A stretch of 64,000 nucleotides of DNA from Demequina pelophila (GTDB lineage Bacteria; Actinomycetota; Actinomycetes; Actinomycetales; Demequinaceae), in NCBI RefSeq assembly GCF_000971175.1, contig NZ_BBLY01000001.1, positions 669,709 to 733,708 on the forward strand. Reading direction: 5' to 3'. The notes beneath the pieces were generated by a model that saw only the letters and a program-made list of their open reading frames with translations, searched no databases and was not told the origin of the DNA. Both the position numbers and the translations under genes were made by a program. Positions 1-9,571 of the stretch are shown here, in pieces (within the stretch, counting starts at the first letter, position 1; each line of letters opens with the position of its first letter).

Positions 1-130
1 CATGCACGCCGAGCCGCTCATCGAGGCGCCCGCGGAGACCGGCGAGGTCGAGCGGCGTGCCCGCCGCGGCCGCGCCTCGGTGCCCAGCTGGGACGAGATC
101 GTCTTCGGCGCGAGGAACGACCAGGGCTGA
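1..130 (+). CDS. sepH: C-terminal end of septation protein SepH (DUF3071), partial
   Basis: Only the last 42 codons are in the window; the frame starts at base 2 and ends in TGA at 128-130. The tail RASVPSWDEIVFGAR is the conserved C-terminal signature of the actinobacterial SepH/DUF3071 family, which helps FtsZ assemble during division; preceding residues are rich in Arg and acidic residues. The gene converges on the next one with no spacer: its stop codon abuts the stop of the minus-strand phosphodiesterase-family gene. The N-terminal domain cannot be seen. Confidence 0.75.
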   Translation, partial: MHAEPLIEAPAETGEVERRARRGRASVPSWDEIVFGARNDQG

Positions 131-1300
131 TCAGCGCCCGCCGCCCGCGACCACGAGCGGCACCTCGAGTTCCTCGGGCGTGAGCGAGCCGTGCACGCCC
201 ACGAGTCCGATCGCCTGAGGCGACTGCGTCCGTGAGTCCACCACGGTGGCGCGCCCCGTCATGGGCACGATCACGTCGCCCAGCCGCTCGCGCACATGCG
301 GGCTGACCGGGCCCACGAGCCCCGACTCGATCAACTCGTCCCGCGTCGCGACGACGGCGTGCGTGCCGAGCGTCTCCGACCACCGCGCGGCGACCGCGTC
401 GGCGGTGTCGGCCGCGGTGTGCAGGTGGAGCATGCGCGGCTCCCCCGCGACCAGCTCGACGTCCCGCGCGAGGGCGGGAGTCGACGCGACGTCCCACCGG
501 GGCGCCCCGGTGACGTCGACCATCCCGTGATCGGCGGTCATGATCATCGCCGCGCCCCGCGGGAGACCTGCCTCGAGCCGGCGCAGGTCGGCGTCGGTCT
601 CCTCGAGCGCCGCCACCCAGGCGTCGGACTGCCAGCCGTGACGGTGGCCCACCGCGTCGATCTCGCCCCAGTACAGGTAGGTGAGCCCGGGACGGCGCGC
701 CTTGGCCAGGGCGGTTCCCACCCGCGCTCCCAGCGCATCGGCCCCGATGAACTCGCCGCCCGCCAGCGCGGCGCGCGTGAGTCCCGAACCCTCGAAGCGG
801 GGCTTGCCGAGCGTCGTCACCGCGAGGCCGGCGGCCTCGGCGGCGGCCAGCAGGGATGGCTCTCGCTGCCACTCGTCGGGGTCGTCGGCGCCCTCCCACG
901 AGACCAGGTTGGCGAGCCCGCCCGTGCGCGGATTGCGCGCGGAGTAGCCCGTCATGCCGGTCGCACCCGCGGCGCGCCCCGTGCCGAACAGCGCGAGCGA
1001 GGTCGCCGTGGTGGTGGGGAATCCCGCGGTCAGGGTGCCCGTCATCGCGTTGCGCAGGTAGGGCGCGTGCCCGCGTCGCGCCTCGATGAGGTGCCGGCCC
1101 AGCCCGTCGACCACGACGGCCACGACGTGGTCGGCCGCGCCCAGGCCCAGCCGCGCGCGGTCCGCCTCGGCATCCCGGCCGGGCACCGCATCGGCGATCC
1201 CGAGCGCCGCCAGCGCCGCCGGCAGCACCGCGCCCACCTCGCGGCCCCCGTAGTCGGGGACGGACAGGCCCGCCGCGGCGAGCCGGCCGGTCAGTGTCAC
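131..1300 (-). CDS. Alkaline phosphatase superfamily / nucleotide pyrophosphatase-phosphodiesterase family protein
   Basis: 389 residues. The family hydrolyses phosphate esters or diesters with two metal ions and a Thr/Ser nucleophile. Visible motifs in order: VVVDGLG (first metal Asp), FPTTTATSLA (nucleophile Thr region), YWGEIDAVGHRHG (Asp and His ligands), TADHGM (Asp-His ligands) and a final His in VGVHGSLTPEE. This is a complete metal-site set, so the enzyme is probably active. No signal peptide is visible, so it is likely cytoplasmic. Its start overlaps the 3' end of the DUF5998 gene by 4 bases, so the two are translated from one message. The substrate cannot be told from sequence. Confidence 0.88.
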   Translation of the reverse strand: MTLTGRLAAAGLSVPDYGGREVGAVLPAALAALGIADAVPGRDAEADRARLGLGAADHVVAVVVDGLGRHLIEARRGHAPYLRNAMTGTLTAGFPTTTATSLALFGTGRAAGATGMTGYSARNPRTGGLANLVSWEGADDPDEWQREPSLLAAAEAAGLAVTTLGKPRFEGSGLTRAALAGGEFIGADALGARVGTALAKARRPGLTYLYWGEIDAVGHRHGWQSDAWVAALEETDADLRRLEAGLPRGAAMIMTADHGMVDVTGAPRWDVASTPALARDVELVAGEPRMLHLHTAADTADAVAARWSETLGTHAVVATRDELIESGLVGPVSPHVRERLGDVIVPMTGRATVVDSRTQSPQAIGLVGVHGSLTPEELEVPLVVAGGGR

Positions 1301-1863
1301 CGAGCCGTGCCGACCGCGCCCTGCAGCACGATCGCGAAGTCCTGGAGGGCGCGGATCGAGTCGGCGCCGTCGGCGATAAGGCTGACGCGCACCAGAATGT
1401 CGTCGCCGGTCATGTTGCCGGTGTAGCCGTGGTCGGCCTCGCAGCTCTCGTCGCCGCAGGTGGCGGGCTCGAGGTCGATGCGCGAGTGGACGGAGCCGCC
1501 GACCGCGAGGACGAGCTCGTGCGGGAGGTCGTGCTCGGTGAAGTGCTCGGGCTCGTGGATCACGTGCGTCATCGCGGTGTTGCGGATCGCGCCCAGCGCG
1601 GTGGTCTCGACGGTCGCGGAGGCCTCGTGCCCGCCCTCGGCGGTGTGGCCGGCGCCGTCGTCGATGTGGACGCGGAGCAGGCGCGACTCCGTGATCACGA
1701 GCACGGTCATGTGGCGGCGGACCTCGCGATCGTCGAACGTCGTCTCGGCATGCACGAAGTGGGCGCGCACCTTCTCCGTGCCGATCGCGGTGCGCAGCAC
1801 CGACCAGGCGAGCGCGGGATAGTAGCCCGCCGAGCGGACCGCCTTCTCGAGTGACGTGGACAT
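1297..1863 (-). CDS. DUF5998 family protein
   Basis: 188 residues, conserved in actinobacteria next to the phosphodiesterase-family gene; function unknown. The N-terminus contains the run [13 protein letters not shown], and the middle is a beta-rich domain with an acidic, His-containing stretch ([17 protein letters not shown]). A CGDESC pair near residue 139 could bind a metal or form a disulfide (inference). The ATG lies 7 nt downstream of a GACAAT -10 box (1871-1876 on the minus strand), so the message is probably leaderless. It is transcribed divergently from the topoisomerase gene and is the first gene of a two-gene operon. Confidence 0.8.
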   Translation of the reverse strand: MSTSLEKAVRSAGYYPALAWSVLRTAIGTEKVRAHFVHAETTFDDREVRRHMTVLVITESRLLRVHIDDGAGHTAEGGHEASATVETTALGAIRNTAMTHVIHEPEHFTEHDLPHELVLAVGGSVHSRIDLEPATCGDESCEADHGYTGNMTGDDILVRVSLIADGADSIRALQDFAIVLQGAVGTAR

Positions 1864-1870
1864 GCCCGCT

Positions 1871-1876
1871 ATTGTC
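1871..1876 (-). promoter_or_regulatory. -10 box of a leaderless promoter for the DUF5998 gene
   Basis: GACAAT on the minus strand, 7 nt before the ATG at 1863. The same geometry recurs at many genes in this window. No clear -35 box. Confidence 0.55.
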
Positions 1877-1974
1877 TCACCCTTGCAGGAAGCGGCCGCG
1901 TGCCGATGTGGACGCGGCGCACGCGCTCACGGACGGCCTCCGCGTGGCAGGCGGCGGATGTCCCACGTGTGCGG

Positions 1975-1980
1975 GACAAT
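1975..1980 (+). promoter_or_regulatory. -10 box upstream of the topoisomerase IV A gene
   Basis: GACAAT ends 31 nt before the ATG at 2012, giving a leader of about 25 nt that contains the GAGGTGGAG ribosome-binding site. It is the divergent partner of the GACAAT box serving DUF5998. Confidence 0.45.
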
Positions 1981-2011
1981 ACGGGCTGGACCGGACGGAA
2001 CGAGGTGGAGC

Positions 2012-4441
2012 ATGGCGGACGCGCCCGACACGCAGATCGTCGACATCGACGTGAGCGCGGAGATGGAGGCGTCGTTCCTCGAGTACGCGTACTCGGTGAT
2101 CTACTCGCGCGCCCTGCCCGACGCGCGCGACGGGCTCAAGCCCGTGCAGCGGCGCATCGTCTATCAAGCCCAGGAGATGGGGGTGCGGCCCGACCGGCCG
2201 TACGTGAAGTCGGCGCGCATCGTCGGTGAGGTGATGGGAAAGCTCCACCCCCACGGCGACTCCGCGATCTACGACGCCCTGGTGCGCATGGCCCAGCCGT
2301 GGGCGCTGCGCCTGCCGCTCATCGACGGCCACGGCAACTTCGGCTCGCTCGACGACGGCCCCGCGGCCTCCCGCTACACCGAGGCCCGCCTCGCGCCGGC
2401 CTCCCTCGCGCTCACCGCGGACCTCGACGAGGACGTCGTCGACTTCGTCCCCAACTACGACAACAAGCTCCAGCAGCCCTCGGCGCTGCCCGCCGCGATC
2501 CCCAATCTGCTGGTCAACGGCGCCACGGGCATCGCGGTCGGCATGGCCACCAACATGGCCCCGCACAACCTGGTCGAGGTCGTCTCGGCGGCCCGCCACC
2601 TGCTCGACAACCCCAGGGCGACGCTCGACGAGCTCATGCGCTTCGTCCCCGGCCCCGACCTGCCCTCCGGCGGCAAGATCGTCGGGCTCGACGGCGTGCG
2701 CGAGGCCTACGAGTCCGGCCGCGGCAAGTTCACCACCCGCGCCACCACCCGCATCGAGAAGGTCACCGCACGCCGCCAGGGCATCGTGGTCACCGAGCTG
2801 CCGTACATGGTGGGCCCGGAGAAGGTCATCGAGAAGATCAAGGACGGCGTCACCGCGAAGAAGCTCGAGGGCATCTCCGCGGTCACCGACCTCACCGACC
2901 GTCACCACGGCCTGCGCCTGGTCATCGAGATCAAGAACGGCTTCAACCCCGAGGCCGTGCTCGAGAAGCTCTACAGGCACACGCCGCTCGAGGACTCCTT
3001 CTCCATCAACGCCGTCGCCCTCGTCGAGGGCCAGCCGCGCACCCTGGGCCTGCGCGAGCTGCTCAAGGTCTGGGTGGACCACCGCGTCACCGTGGTGCGG
3101 CGGCGCTCCGAGTACCGCCTCAAGGCCCGCAAGGACCGCCTCCACCTGGTCGACGGCCTGCTCGTCGCGATCCTCGACATCGACGAGGTCATCCAGATCA
3201 TCCGCGCCGCGGACGATGCGTCGATCGCCCGGGAGCGCCTGCGCACCGCCTTCGACCTGTCGGAGATCCAGGCCGAGTACATCCTCGAGCTGCGTCTGCG
3301 CCGCCTCACCAAGTTCTCCCGCCTCGAGCTGGAGAACGAGAAGTCCGAGCTGCTCGCCCAGATCGCCGAGCTCGAGGAGATCCTCGGCTCCGAGTCGGTG
3401 CTGCGGTCCCTCGTGGGCCGCGAGATGGAGGCCGCGGCCGCCGAGCACGGCACGCCCCGCCGCACCATCCTGCTCGCCGACGGCGGCGCGCTCTCCCCCG
3501 CCACCCCGGCGGCGGGAGCCAAGGCGCCCGCGCTGTCGCTCGAGATCGAGGACAGCCCCTGCTACGCGCTGCTGTCGACCACCGGGCTCGTCGCCCGCAC
3601 CGCCGAGGACGTCGCCCCCGAGCGCGACGGACGCCGCTCCCCGCACGACGCGCTGCGCTCCGTGGTCCACGCCTCGGCCCGCGCCGACGTCGGCGTCGTG
3701 ACCACCGGCGGGCGCATCGTGCGCCTGTCGCTGCTCGAGGTGCCCGCGCTCGCTCCCACCTCGGAGCCGCCGTCGCTGGGCGGCGGCACCCCGGTCGCGC
3801 AGCTGGTCGCGCTTGAGCGCGGCGAGGAGATCGTGGGGCTCGTCCCGCTCGACGGCGCCGCTCCCCTGGCGCTCGCCACGGCGGGCGGCGTGGTCAAGCG
3901 CGTGCGCGCGGACGACCTCCCCAACCGCGACGAGTGGGAGGCCATCTCCCTCGACGACGGCGACGCCGTCGTGGGTGCGGGCGTCGCGCCCGACGGCACG
4001 GACCTCATCCTCATCGCCGACGACGCGCAGCTGCTCCACTTCGACGCCTCGCTCGTGCGCCCGCAGGGCCGCGCCGGCGGCGGCATCGCCGGTATCAAGC
4101 TGGGCGCCGGCGCGCGCGTGATCTTCTTCGGTGCGGTGCCGGTCGGCACCGAGGCGGTCGTGGCGACCGTCGCGGGCCCCTCGGACGCCCTGCCCGGAAC
4201 CGCGGCCGGGTCCGCCAAGTGGACACCGCTCGAGGAGTACCCGACCAAGGGTCGCGCCACCGGTGGCGTGCGCGCGCATCGGTTCCTCAAGGGCGAGGAC
4301 GCGCTGCTCCTCGCCTGGGCGGGCCCCGCGCCGGCGCGCGCGAGCTCGGGTGCGGGTCAGCCGCTGGACCTGCCGGAGGAGGCCGGACGACGCGACGGCT
4401 CGGGGGCCGCGATGCCGGCGCCGGTGGCCGGGCTGGGCTGA
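2012..4441 (+). CDS. parC: DNA topoisomerase IV subunit A (type IIA topoisomerase)
   Basis: 809 residues from ATG 2012, chosen because GAGGTGGAG precedes it and homology begins there; an in-frame ATG at 1856 would add 52 unrelated residues. The protein breaks and rejoins DNA with ParE to unlink or relax chromosomes. Tyr122 in SRYTEARL is the DNA-linking tyrosine; [11 protein letters not shown] holds Ser84 and Asp88, equivalent to the quinolone-determining positions. A coiled-coil stretch (near residues 430-480) precedes the C-terminal beta-pinwheel. The pinwheel has only a degenerate GyrA box (QGRAGGG), and the partner subunit lies 3 kb away, so topoisomerase IV is preferred over gyrase. The stop codon sits inside a tandem repeat. 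Confidence 0.88.
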   Translation: MADAPDTQIVDIDVSAEMEASFLEYAYSVIYSRALPDARDGLKPVQRRIVYQAQEMGVRPDRPYVKSARIVGEVMGKLHPHGDSAIYDALVRMAQPWALRLPLIDGHGNFGSLDDGPAASRYTEARLAPASLALTADLDEDVVDFVPNYDNKLQQPSALPAAIPNLLVNGATGIAVGMATNMAPHNLVEVVSAARHLLDNPRATLDELMRFVPGPDLPSGGKIVGLDGVREAYESGRGKFTTRATTRIEKVTARRQGIVVTELPYMVGPEKVIEKIKDGVTAKKLEGISAVTDLTDRHHGLRLVIEIKNGFNPEAVLEKLYRHTPLEDSFSINAVALVEGQPRTLGLRELLKVWVDHRVTVVRRRSEYRLKARKDRLHLVDGLLVAILDIDEVIQIIRAADDASIARERLRTAFDLSEIQAEYILELRLRRLTKFSRLELENEKSELLAQIAELEEILGSESVLRSLVGREMEAAAAEHGTPRRTILLADGGALSPATPAAGAKAPALSLEIEDSPCYALLSTTGLVARTAEDVAPERDGRRSPHDALRSVVHASARADVGVVTTGGRIVRLSLLEVPALAPTSEPPSLGGGTPVAQLVALERGEEIVGLVPLDGAAPLALATAGGVVKRVRADDLPNRDEWEAISLDDGDAVVGAGVAPDGTDLILIADDAQLLHFDASLVRPQGRAGGGIAGIKLGAGARVIFFGAVPVGTEAVVATVAGPSDALPGTAAGSAKWTPLEEYPTKGRATGGVRAHRFLKGEDALLLAWAGPAPARASSGAGQPLDLPEEAGRRDGSGAAMPAPVAGLG

Positions 4442-4590
4442 GCCGGGACGCGGCTCGGTCGGAACGGGGCTGGGCTGAGCCGGGTCGCGGCTCGGCCGGA
4501 TAGGGGCCGTATCGGATCGCTGCTCGGTCGATTCGGGCCTGGCTGAGCCGGGTCGCGGCTCGGTCGGAACGGGGCCGCGTCGGATCGGGA
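4430..4590. repeat. Tandem repeat of about 36 bp spanning the parC stop codon
   Basis: About four and a half degenerate units sharing GGCTGAGCCGGG, CGCGGCTCGGTCGG and GGGGC blocks. The first unit includes the last parC codons and its TGA; the rest fill the spacer before the convergent unknown gene. Confidence 0.75.
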
Positions 4591-4614
4591 GAGGGACACC
4601 CGGCGGCAACCCGC

Positions 4615-4622
4615 GCATCGTC
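4615..4622 (-). repeat. GACGATGC intergenic motif, copy 1
   Basis: Minus strand, context CGGGGGACGATGCGCGG. It lies between the convergent parC and the unknown gene ending at 4644. Confidence 0.7.
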
Positions 4623-4643
4623 CCCCGTCGGCCCGCAGGCCCC

Positions 4644-5495
4644 TCAGCCTCCCAGGCCCGGGGTCCCCGGCTCCTCGATGATCGCGTCGCGGTTGCGCCC
4701 CTCGCGCAGCCGCACGCCGTCGCCCACGAGCAGCACGTCGCCCCGGAAGAACCGCAGCAGCCACAGGACCGCGTCGACGTTCGCGTCGTGCGCGAAACGC
4801 ACCGGCTCGGCCGCGTCCTCGCGCTCCGAGCGCCGCCCGATCACGTCCAGCACCGAGTGCACCGCAAGCGTGTACCTGCCCCGGATGACGTGCTCGAGAG
4901 GCCGCGTGGCCTTCCGGTACCGCACCTTCAGGCCCTGGCCGCCGGCCTCGACATCCGCGCGATGCCCCACCTCGGCGGTGCGGCGCACGTACAGACCCTT
5001 GCGGGGGACGATGCGGTCGACGCCCACGCCCCGCCGCATCGCGATCTCGATCGCGAAGGCGAGCCCCCAGCCCGATGCCTCGCCCGTGTTGGAGAACACG
5101 GCGACGTCGCCCTCAACCTCGCGGTCGCGCAACACGAGCACCGCGACGGTCGCGTGGCCGTTCTCGTGCGCGTCGACGGCGCCCGTGACCGCGGCGGTGA
5201 GGAAGGCACGGCGTCGATGCGGCTCGGGAACCGCCAGCAGCACGCACCCCGCGTCGGTCGCGCGCACCATGGCCTCGCGCACCTCGCCCCGCACCACGCC
5301 ACCGTCGACCACCTCGATGTCGGGCCGCAGCGCACGGAACCGCGCCGTGGCGTCCGACAGCGCATCGGAGGTGTACAGCACCAGAGTCTTCGCGGCGGTG
5401 GCGACCCGGGCGGCGGCGCGGTCGCTCAACAGGTGGCCGTCCATCACCGCGATGCGGCGCGTGCGCTCCAGGACCGAATCGGGCACCGTCGTCAC
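4644..5495 (-). CDS. Uncharacterised protein downstream of the ThrE-type exporter
   Basis: 283 residues from a GTG at 5495 whose bases overlap the exporter stop codon (GTGA), so the two genes are probably translationally coupled. An internal ATG (MDGHLLSD) is a possible alternative start. I do not recognise the family. Alternating beta-strand and helix segments (KTLVLYTSD, GCVLLAVPE, VAVLVLRD) suggest one or two Rossmann-like alpha/beta domains; the middle is Arg-rich (PRKGLYVRRTAEVGHRAD). There is no signal peptide or membrane segment. Coupling hints at a role with the exporter, but this is inference only. Confidence 0.6.
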   Translation of the reverse strand: MTTVPDSVLERTRRIAVMDGHLLSDRAAARVATAAKTLVLYTSDALSDATARFRALRPDIEVVDGGVVRGEVREAMVRATDAGCVLLAVPEPHRRRAFLTAAVTGAVDAHENGHATVAVLVLRDREVEGDVAVFSNTGEASGWGLAFAIEIAMRRGVGVDRIVPRKGLYVRRTAEVGHRADVEAGGQGLKVRYRKATRPLEHVIRGRYTLAVHSVLDVIGRRSEREDAAEPVRFAHDANVDAVLWLLRFFRGDVLLVGDGVRLREGRNRDAIIEEPGTPGLGG

Positions 5496-6877
5496 CCCCG
5501 CTCGTACGACCACTTGGGATCGGTGAGCAGCTTCGCGATCACCAGGCCCACCATGATCGACATCATCACCAGCACCACCTCGAGCATCGCGCCGATCGCA
5601 TCGTTGTAGCGGGCCTCGTTGGCGCTCACCACGGACTGGAAGGCGAGCACCCCGGGGATCATCACCAGGACCGCCGGGACGGACAGCGTGATGTGGGGCC
5701 AGCGGGTGCGCCGCGACGCGAGAGCCGCGAGCACGCCGACGATCACGCATGCGATGACGGTGGCGGCCTGCAGCATCATGCCCTCGTCGACCAGGAAGCG
5801 GCGCAGCGTGTTCGCGACCATCCCGATCGCCGCCGCGGTCACCGCGAGGCGGCCCGGCGAGTTGAACATCAGCGCGAAGCCCAGCACGCCCACGAAGCTC
5901 GCGAGGGCGGTGAGCCCCAGGTGCTCGACCAGCGGCAGCGGCAACGGCTCGCGCACCTCCGTGCTGAGCGAGCCGACGAGCGTCATGCCCCACACGGACA
6001 GCGCGGCGCCCACCGTCATCATCGTTCCGAAGATGAGCCGTTGCGTGCCCGCAGACAGATCGAGCCGCGCCATGTCGAGCGCGCCCGTGATGAGCGGGAA
6101 TCCGGGCAGCAGGAACAGCACGCACGCGATGTAGCCCGACGCGTGCACGTCCACCGAGGAGCCCGCGATGCTGTACACGCCCACCGATCCCAGGTAGATG
6201 GCGCAGGCGAGCGCCGCCGCGAGCATCGTGGTGCCGAAGGGGTTGAAGTGACGGTGGTGGAGCCACCGGCGCAGGAACTGCCCCAGGGTCGCGGCGAGGA
6301 ACACCGCGATCACCTCGAGGGGTCGCGCGTAGTTGAGCACCGCGAAGCCGGCGCACGCCCCGCCCGCGTAGATCGCGTTCATGACGGGCGGGTACAGGGC
6401 TGGCTTGCCCTCGATGCGGTCGAGGCGCGCGTGCACCTCCTCCACGGTGGTGGTGCCGCCCAGGTCCCGCCGCATCTGGTCGAGCGCGCCGATGCGGTCG
6501 GCGTTGACGCCGATGCTCCGGATCTCCGTCACCTCGGTGCGGAAGATCGGGCCGCGGTGCGTGGTCGCCGTGATCTCCGTCAGGGTGACGTGCGCGGAGT
6601 GCCGGTCGATGCCGAGCGAGTGCGCGACGGCGGCCATCGCCTGCTTGACGCGGTAGCTCGCGGTGCCGGACGCGAGCATCATGCGACCCATCCTGAGGAT
6701 CGCGCCGGACTGGCGGATCAGGCCGACCGGCTCGAGCGAGTCCTCGGGCGCGACGGCGCGGTCGGGGGTGCCGGGCTGGTCCGGGGTGCCGGGCTGGTCC
6801 GGGGTGCCAGGTTGGTCCGGGGTGCCAGGTTGGTCCAGGGTGCCGGGCTGGTCCGGGGTGCCGGTGTGTTCGGTCAT
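5492..6877 (-). CDS. Threonine/serine exporter family protein (ThrE-like)
   Basis: 461 residues from ATG 6877. The family is a fusion of an N-terminal soluble domain (DUF1212-like) and about ten transmembrane segments; Corynebacterium ThrE exports threonine and serine by proton motive force. The soluble part carries GRMMLASGTASYRVKQAM and the HVTLTEITATTHRGP stretch typical of the family; hydrophobic helices fill the C-terminal two thirds. The extreme N-terminus holds five GTPDQP-type hexapeptide repeats encoded by 18-bp units. The start at 6877 follows the upstream stop by 7 nt with AGGCGG as ribosome-binding site; a longer frame to 6919 would overlap the preceding gene. The exported substrate is inferred from family only. 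Confidence 0.85.
   Translation of the reverse strand: MTEHTGTPDQPGTLDQPGTPDQPGTPDQPGTPDQPGTPDRAVAPEDSLEPVGLIRQSGAILRMGRMMLASGTASYRVKQAMAAVAHSLGIDRHSAHVTLTEITATTHRGPIFRTEVTEIRSIGVNADRIGALDQMRRDLGGTTTVEEVHARLDRIEGKPALYPPVMNAIYAGGACAGFAVLNYARPLEVIAVFLAATLGQFLRRWLHHRHFNPFGTTMLAAALACAIYLGSVGVYSIAGSSVDVHASGYIACVLFLLPGFPLITGALDMARLDLSAGTQRLIFGTMMTVGAALSVWGMTLVGSLSTEVREPLPLPLVEHLGLTALASFVGVLGFALMFNSPGRLAVTAAAIGMVANTLRRFLVDEGMMLQAATVIACVIVGVLAALASRRTRWPHITLSVPAVLVMIPGVLAFQSVVSANEARYNDAIGAMLEVVLVMMSIMVGLVIAKLLTDPKWSYERG
6770..6866 (-). repeat. 18-bp coding tandem repeat in the ThrE-like gene
   Basis: Five units encoding GTPDQP or GTLDQP at the N-terminus of the exporter. The unit is in frame, so copy-number changes would alter tail length without frameshift. 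Confidence 0.85.
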
Positions 6878-6884
6878 CGCCGCC

Positions 6885-7316
6885 TCAGCGGGGAACGCCC
6901 ACGCGCCGGTGCCAATCACGGATGCGTCGCAGCCGCTCGCGCTGGATGCGGACGTCGACCCGCGACAGCCCGGCGATGACCACCACGCCCATGACGATCA
7001 CCGCGACCTCGACTCCCACGGCGGCGCCCATGAGGATCAGCACGGTCACCACGGCTGCGACCACCGCGGCGCCCAGCATCGCGAGGCCGTGGCCCCGCGT
7101 GGCGCGCTCGCGGATCCACAGCTCGTCGAGGAACTCCTCCTCGCGGTCCGCGGCGTGGAGCTCGTCCTCGAGCTGGGGGCAGCGGGCGGGCAGCCCGATG
7201 GGCGAGTGATGGCGGAACACGGACTGGCGTCCGCGCGGGTGGAGCCGCGGGCTGTGGTGGTACCCGTAGGGGTGCACCGGGCAGGGCGGAGCCTCCTCGT
7301 CGTACACGCGGGTCAT
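6885..7316 (-). CDS. Small membrane protein with two predicted transmembrane helices
   Basis: 143 residues, family not recognised. The N-terminus is rich in His, Pro and Arg (PYGYHHSPRLHPRGR), followed by an acidic helix (LEDELHAADREEEFLDEL), then two adjacent hydrophobic segments at about residues 85-125 and a basic tail. Its ATG overlaps the topoisomerase B stop (ATGA), and its own stop is 7 nt before the exporter start, so it is the middle gene of an operon parE, this gene, exporter, unknown. The topology suggests a membrane anchor with cytoplasmic ends (inference). Confidence 0.65.
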   Translation of the reverse strand: MTRVYDEEAPPCPVHPYGYHHSPRLHPRGRQSVFRHHSPIGLPARCPQLEDELHAADREEEFLDELWIRERATRGHGLAMLGAAVVAAVVTVLILMGAAVGVEVAVIVMGVVVIAGLSRVDVRIQRERLRRIRDWHRRVGVPR

Positions 7317-9412
7317 GCGTCGATCCGCGACTGGTCGAGCGAGGCGGCGCCGGCGACGATGAACTCGCGCCGGGGCGCCACGTCGTTGCCCATGAGCAGT
7401 TCGAACACGCGCTCGGCGGCGGCCGCATCGGCGCTGGTGACGCGCCGCAGCGACCGACGCGACGGGTCCATCGTGGTCTCGGCCAGCTGGTCGGCGTCCA
7501 TCTCCCCCAGTCCCTTGTAGCGCTGGATGTCGTCCTTGTACTTCCGGCCCGCGCGCTTGAGGTCGCGCAGGGTCGCCTGCAGCTCGGGCTCGGAGTACGT
7601 GTAGATGTACTCCTTGGGCCGGCGGGCGCTGCCCGAGACCTCGATGCGGTGCAGCGGCGGAACCGCGGCGAAGACGCGTCCCGCGTCCACAAGGGGCCGC
7701 ATGTAGCGGAAGACGAGCGTCAGCAGCAGGGTGCGGATGTGGGCGCCGTCGACGTCCGCGTCCGTCATCATGATGATCTTGCCGTAGCGGGCCTGCTCGA
7801 GGTCGAAGGTGCGGCCCGAGCCGGCGCCGATCACCTGGATGATCGAGGCGCACTCGGCGTTGTGGAGCATGTCCGTGATGGACGCCTTCTGGACGTTGAG
7901 GATCTTGCCGCGGATGGGCAGCAGCGCCTGGAAGTCGGAGCGGCGCGCGAGCTTCGCGGTGCCCAGCGCCGAGTCTCCCTCGACGATGAAGAGCTCCGAC
8001 TGCTCCACGTCGTTCGACCGGCAGTCCGCGAGCTTGGCGGGCAGCGAGGACGTCTCGAGCGCGTTCTTGCGGCGCGAGATCTCCTTCTGCTTGCGCGCGG
8101 CCACGCGGGCCCGCATCTCCGCGACGATCTTCTCGAGCACCGTGCTCGCCTGCGCCTTGGTGTCGCGCTTGGTGGAGGTGAGCAGCTTCGTGACCTCCTG
8201 GTCGACCACGCGCGCCACGATGGCGCGCACGGGACCGGTGCCCAGCACCTCCTTGGTCTGCCCCTCGAACTGCGGCTCCGGGATACGCACGGTGACCACC
8301 GCGGTGAGGCCGGCCAGGATGTCGTCCTTCTCGATGCGCTCGGCGCCGTCCTTGCCCGTGAGCTTGAGGCGGCGCGCGTTCGACGTGATCTGGGTGCGCA
8401 GCGCCTTCACCAGGCCCTGCTCGAAGCCCGCGAGGTGGGTGCCGCCCTTGGGCGTCGCGATGATGTTGACGAAGGAGCGGATGTCCGTCTCGTAGCCGGT
8501 GCCCCAGCGCAGCGCCACGTCGACGAGGCACGTGCGCTCGACCTCCTGGGAGACCAGGTGGCCATTCGCCTGGAGCACCGGGACCGTCTCCGTGTAGGTG
8601 CCCTCGCCGGTCACCTCCCACGTGTCCGTGAGCGCCGGGTCGATCGCGTTGAAGTCGACGAAGTCCTTGGCGCCGCCCTCGTACCGGAACGACTCCTCGT
8701 GCGGGTCCTGGGGGTCGCGCTGGTCGCGCACCACGAGCTCGAGGCCCGGCACCAGGAACGCGGTCTGCCGCGCACGCACCAGGAGGTCGTCGTAGGAGAA
8801 CGAGGCGCCCTTGTTGAAGATCTGCCGGTCCGCCCAGTAGCGGATGCGCGTGCCCGTCGCGGAGCGTGCCACCTTGCCCACGACGTCGAGCGAGGATCCG
8901 GTGGTGAACGGGGAGAATGCGGCGTCCGGCGAGGGTTCGCCATCGCCGTCCGCGAACCGTCCCGGCTCGCCGCGGTGGAAGGCCATGTGGTGCGTCTTGC
9001 CGCCGCGGTCGACCCAGACGTCGAGCCGCTCGCTCAGCGCGTTGACCACGGACGCGCCCACGCCGTGCAGTCCACCGGAGGCCGCGTACGAGCCGCCGCC
9101 GAACTTGCCACCCGCGTGCAGCTTCGTCATGACGACCTCGACGCCCGTGAGCCCGGTCTTGGGCTCGACGTCGACGGGAATGCCGCGGCCGCGGTCGCGC
9201 ACCTCGACGGAGTCGTCGGGGTGCAGCACGATGTCGATGCGCGCGCCGTGCCCGCCGAGCGCCTCGTCGACCGAGTTGTCGATGACCTCCCACAGGCAGT
9301 GCATGAGACCACGCGAATCCGTGGTGCCGATGTACATGCCGGGGCGTTTGCGGACGGCCTCGAGTCCCTCGAGGACCGACAGGTGCCGGGCGGAATAGGT
9401 CTCACTGCTCAC
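7313..9412 (-). CDS. parE: DNA topoisomerase IV subunit B
   Basis: 699 residues. ATPase subunit of the type IIA enzyme whose A subunit is encoded at 2012. The GHKL ATPase fold shows EVIDNSVDEA (Glu42, Asn46), DRGRGIP and GGLHGVGASVVNA. The transducer domain follows, then the TOPRIM metal site with VEGDSALG and DADVDGAHI. The EGDSALG form, rather than the EGDSAGG of gyrase B, and the closeness of parC support topoisomerase IV, though gyrase-like activity cannot be excluded. The C-terminus ends in DQSRIDA. The gene starts a minus-strand operon of four overlapping or closely spaced genes. Confidence 0.88.
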   Translation of the reverse strand: MSSETYSARHLSVLEGLEAVRKRPGMYIGTTDSRGLMHCLWEVIDNSVDEALGGHGARIDIVLHPDDSVEVRDRGRGIPVDVEPKTGLTGVEVVMTKLHAGGKFGGGSYAASGGLHGVGASVVNALSERLDVWVDRGGKTHHMAFHRGEPGRFADGDGEPSPDAAFSPFTTGSSLDVVGKVARSATGTRIRYWADRQIFNKGASFSYDDLLVRARQTAFLVPGLELVVRDQRDPQDPHEESFRYEGGAKDFVDFNAIDPALTDTWEVTGEGTYTETVPVLQANGHLVSQEVERTCLVDVALRWGTGYETDIRSFVNIIATPKGGTHLAGFEQGLVKALRTQITSNARRLKLTGKDGAERIEKDDILAGLTAVVTVRIPEPQFEGQTKEVLGTGPVRAIVARVVDQEVTKLLTSTKRDTKAQASTVLEKIVAEMRARVAARKQKEISRRKNALETSSLPAKLADCRSNDVEQSELFIVEGDSALGTAKLARRSDFQALLPIRGKILNVQKASITDMLHNAECASIIQVIGAGSGRTFDLEQARYGKIIMMTDADVDGAHIRTLLLTLVFRYMRPLVDAGRVFAAVPPLHRIEVSGSARRPKEYIYTYSEPELQATLRDLKRAGRKYKDDIQRYKGLGEMDADQLAETTMDPSRRSLRRVTSADAAAAERVFELLMGNDVAPRREFIVAGAASLDQSRIDA

Positions 9413-9467
9413 CCGCAGATTCTAGGCGCGAGGGCAGACGTTGTGATGCCGCCTCGCCGTTCCAGGG

Positions 9468-9571
9468 GACGATGCGCGGGACGGGAGCGGCGCGGCGGGG
9501 GACGATGCGCGGGCCGGGCGACGCACGGCCGCCGCCGATGCGGGGGCCAGCAATGTTGGGGCCGACGATGC
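9468..9571 (+). repeat. GACGATGC intergenic motif cluster, copies 2-4
   Basis: Cores at 9468-9475, 9501-9508 and 9564-9571, contexts GGGGACGATGCGCGGGA, GGGGACGATGCGCGGGC and GCCGACGATGCGAGGGC. This is the densest group in the window. Confidence 0.75.

Noticed and set aside
1877-4618. A 913-codon open frame on the minus strand opposite parC
   Set aside because: It is a GC-bias shadow: the plus strand holds an unmistakable topoisomerase subunit, and the reverse product is low-complexity with no motif. The same applies to the other long opposite-strand frames.
6770-6866. Possible CRISPR-like repeat
   Set aside because: The units are in frame, contiguous without spacers, and encode a hexapeptide repeat. 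The same holds for 55548-55650.
2012-9412. Calling these genes gyrA and gyrB
   Set aside because: The GyrA box is degenerate (QGRAGGG), the B subunit has EGDSALG, and there is no dnaA-recF context. Topoisomerase IV fits better, although final proof needs the rest of the genome.
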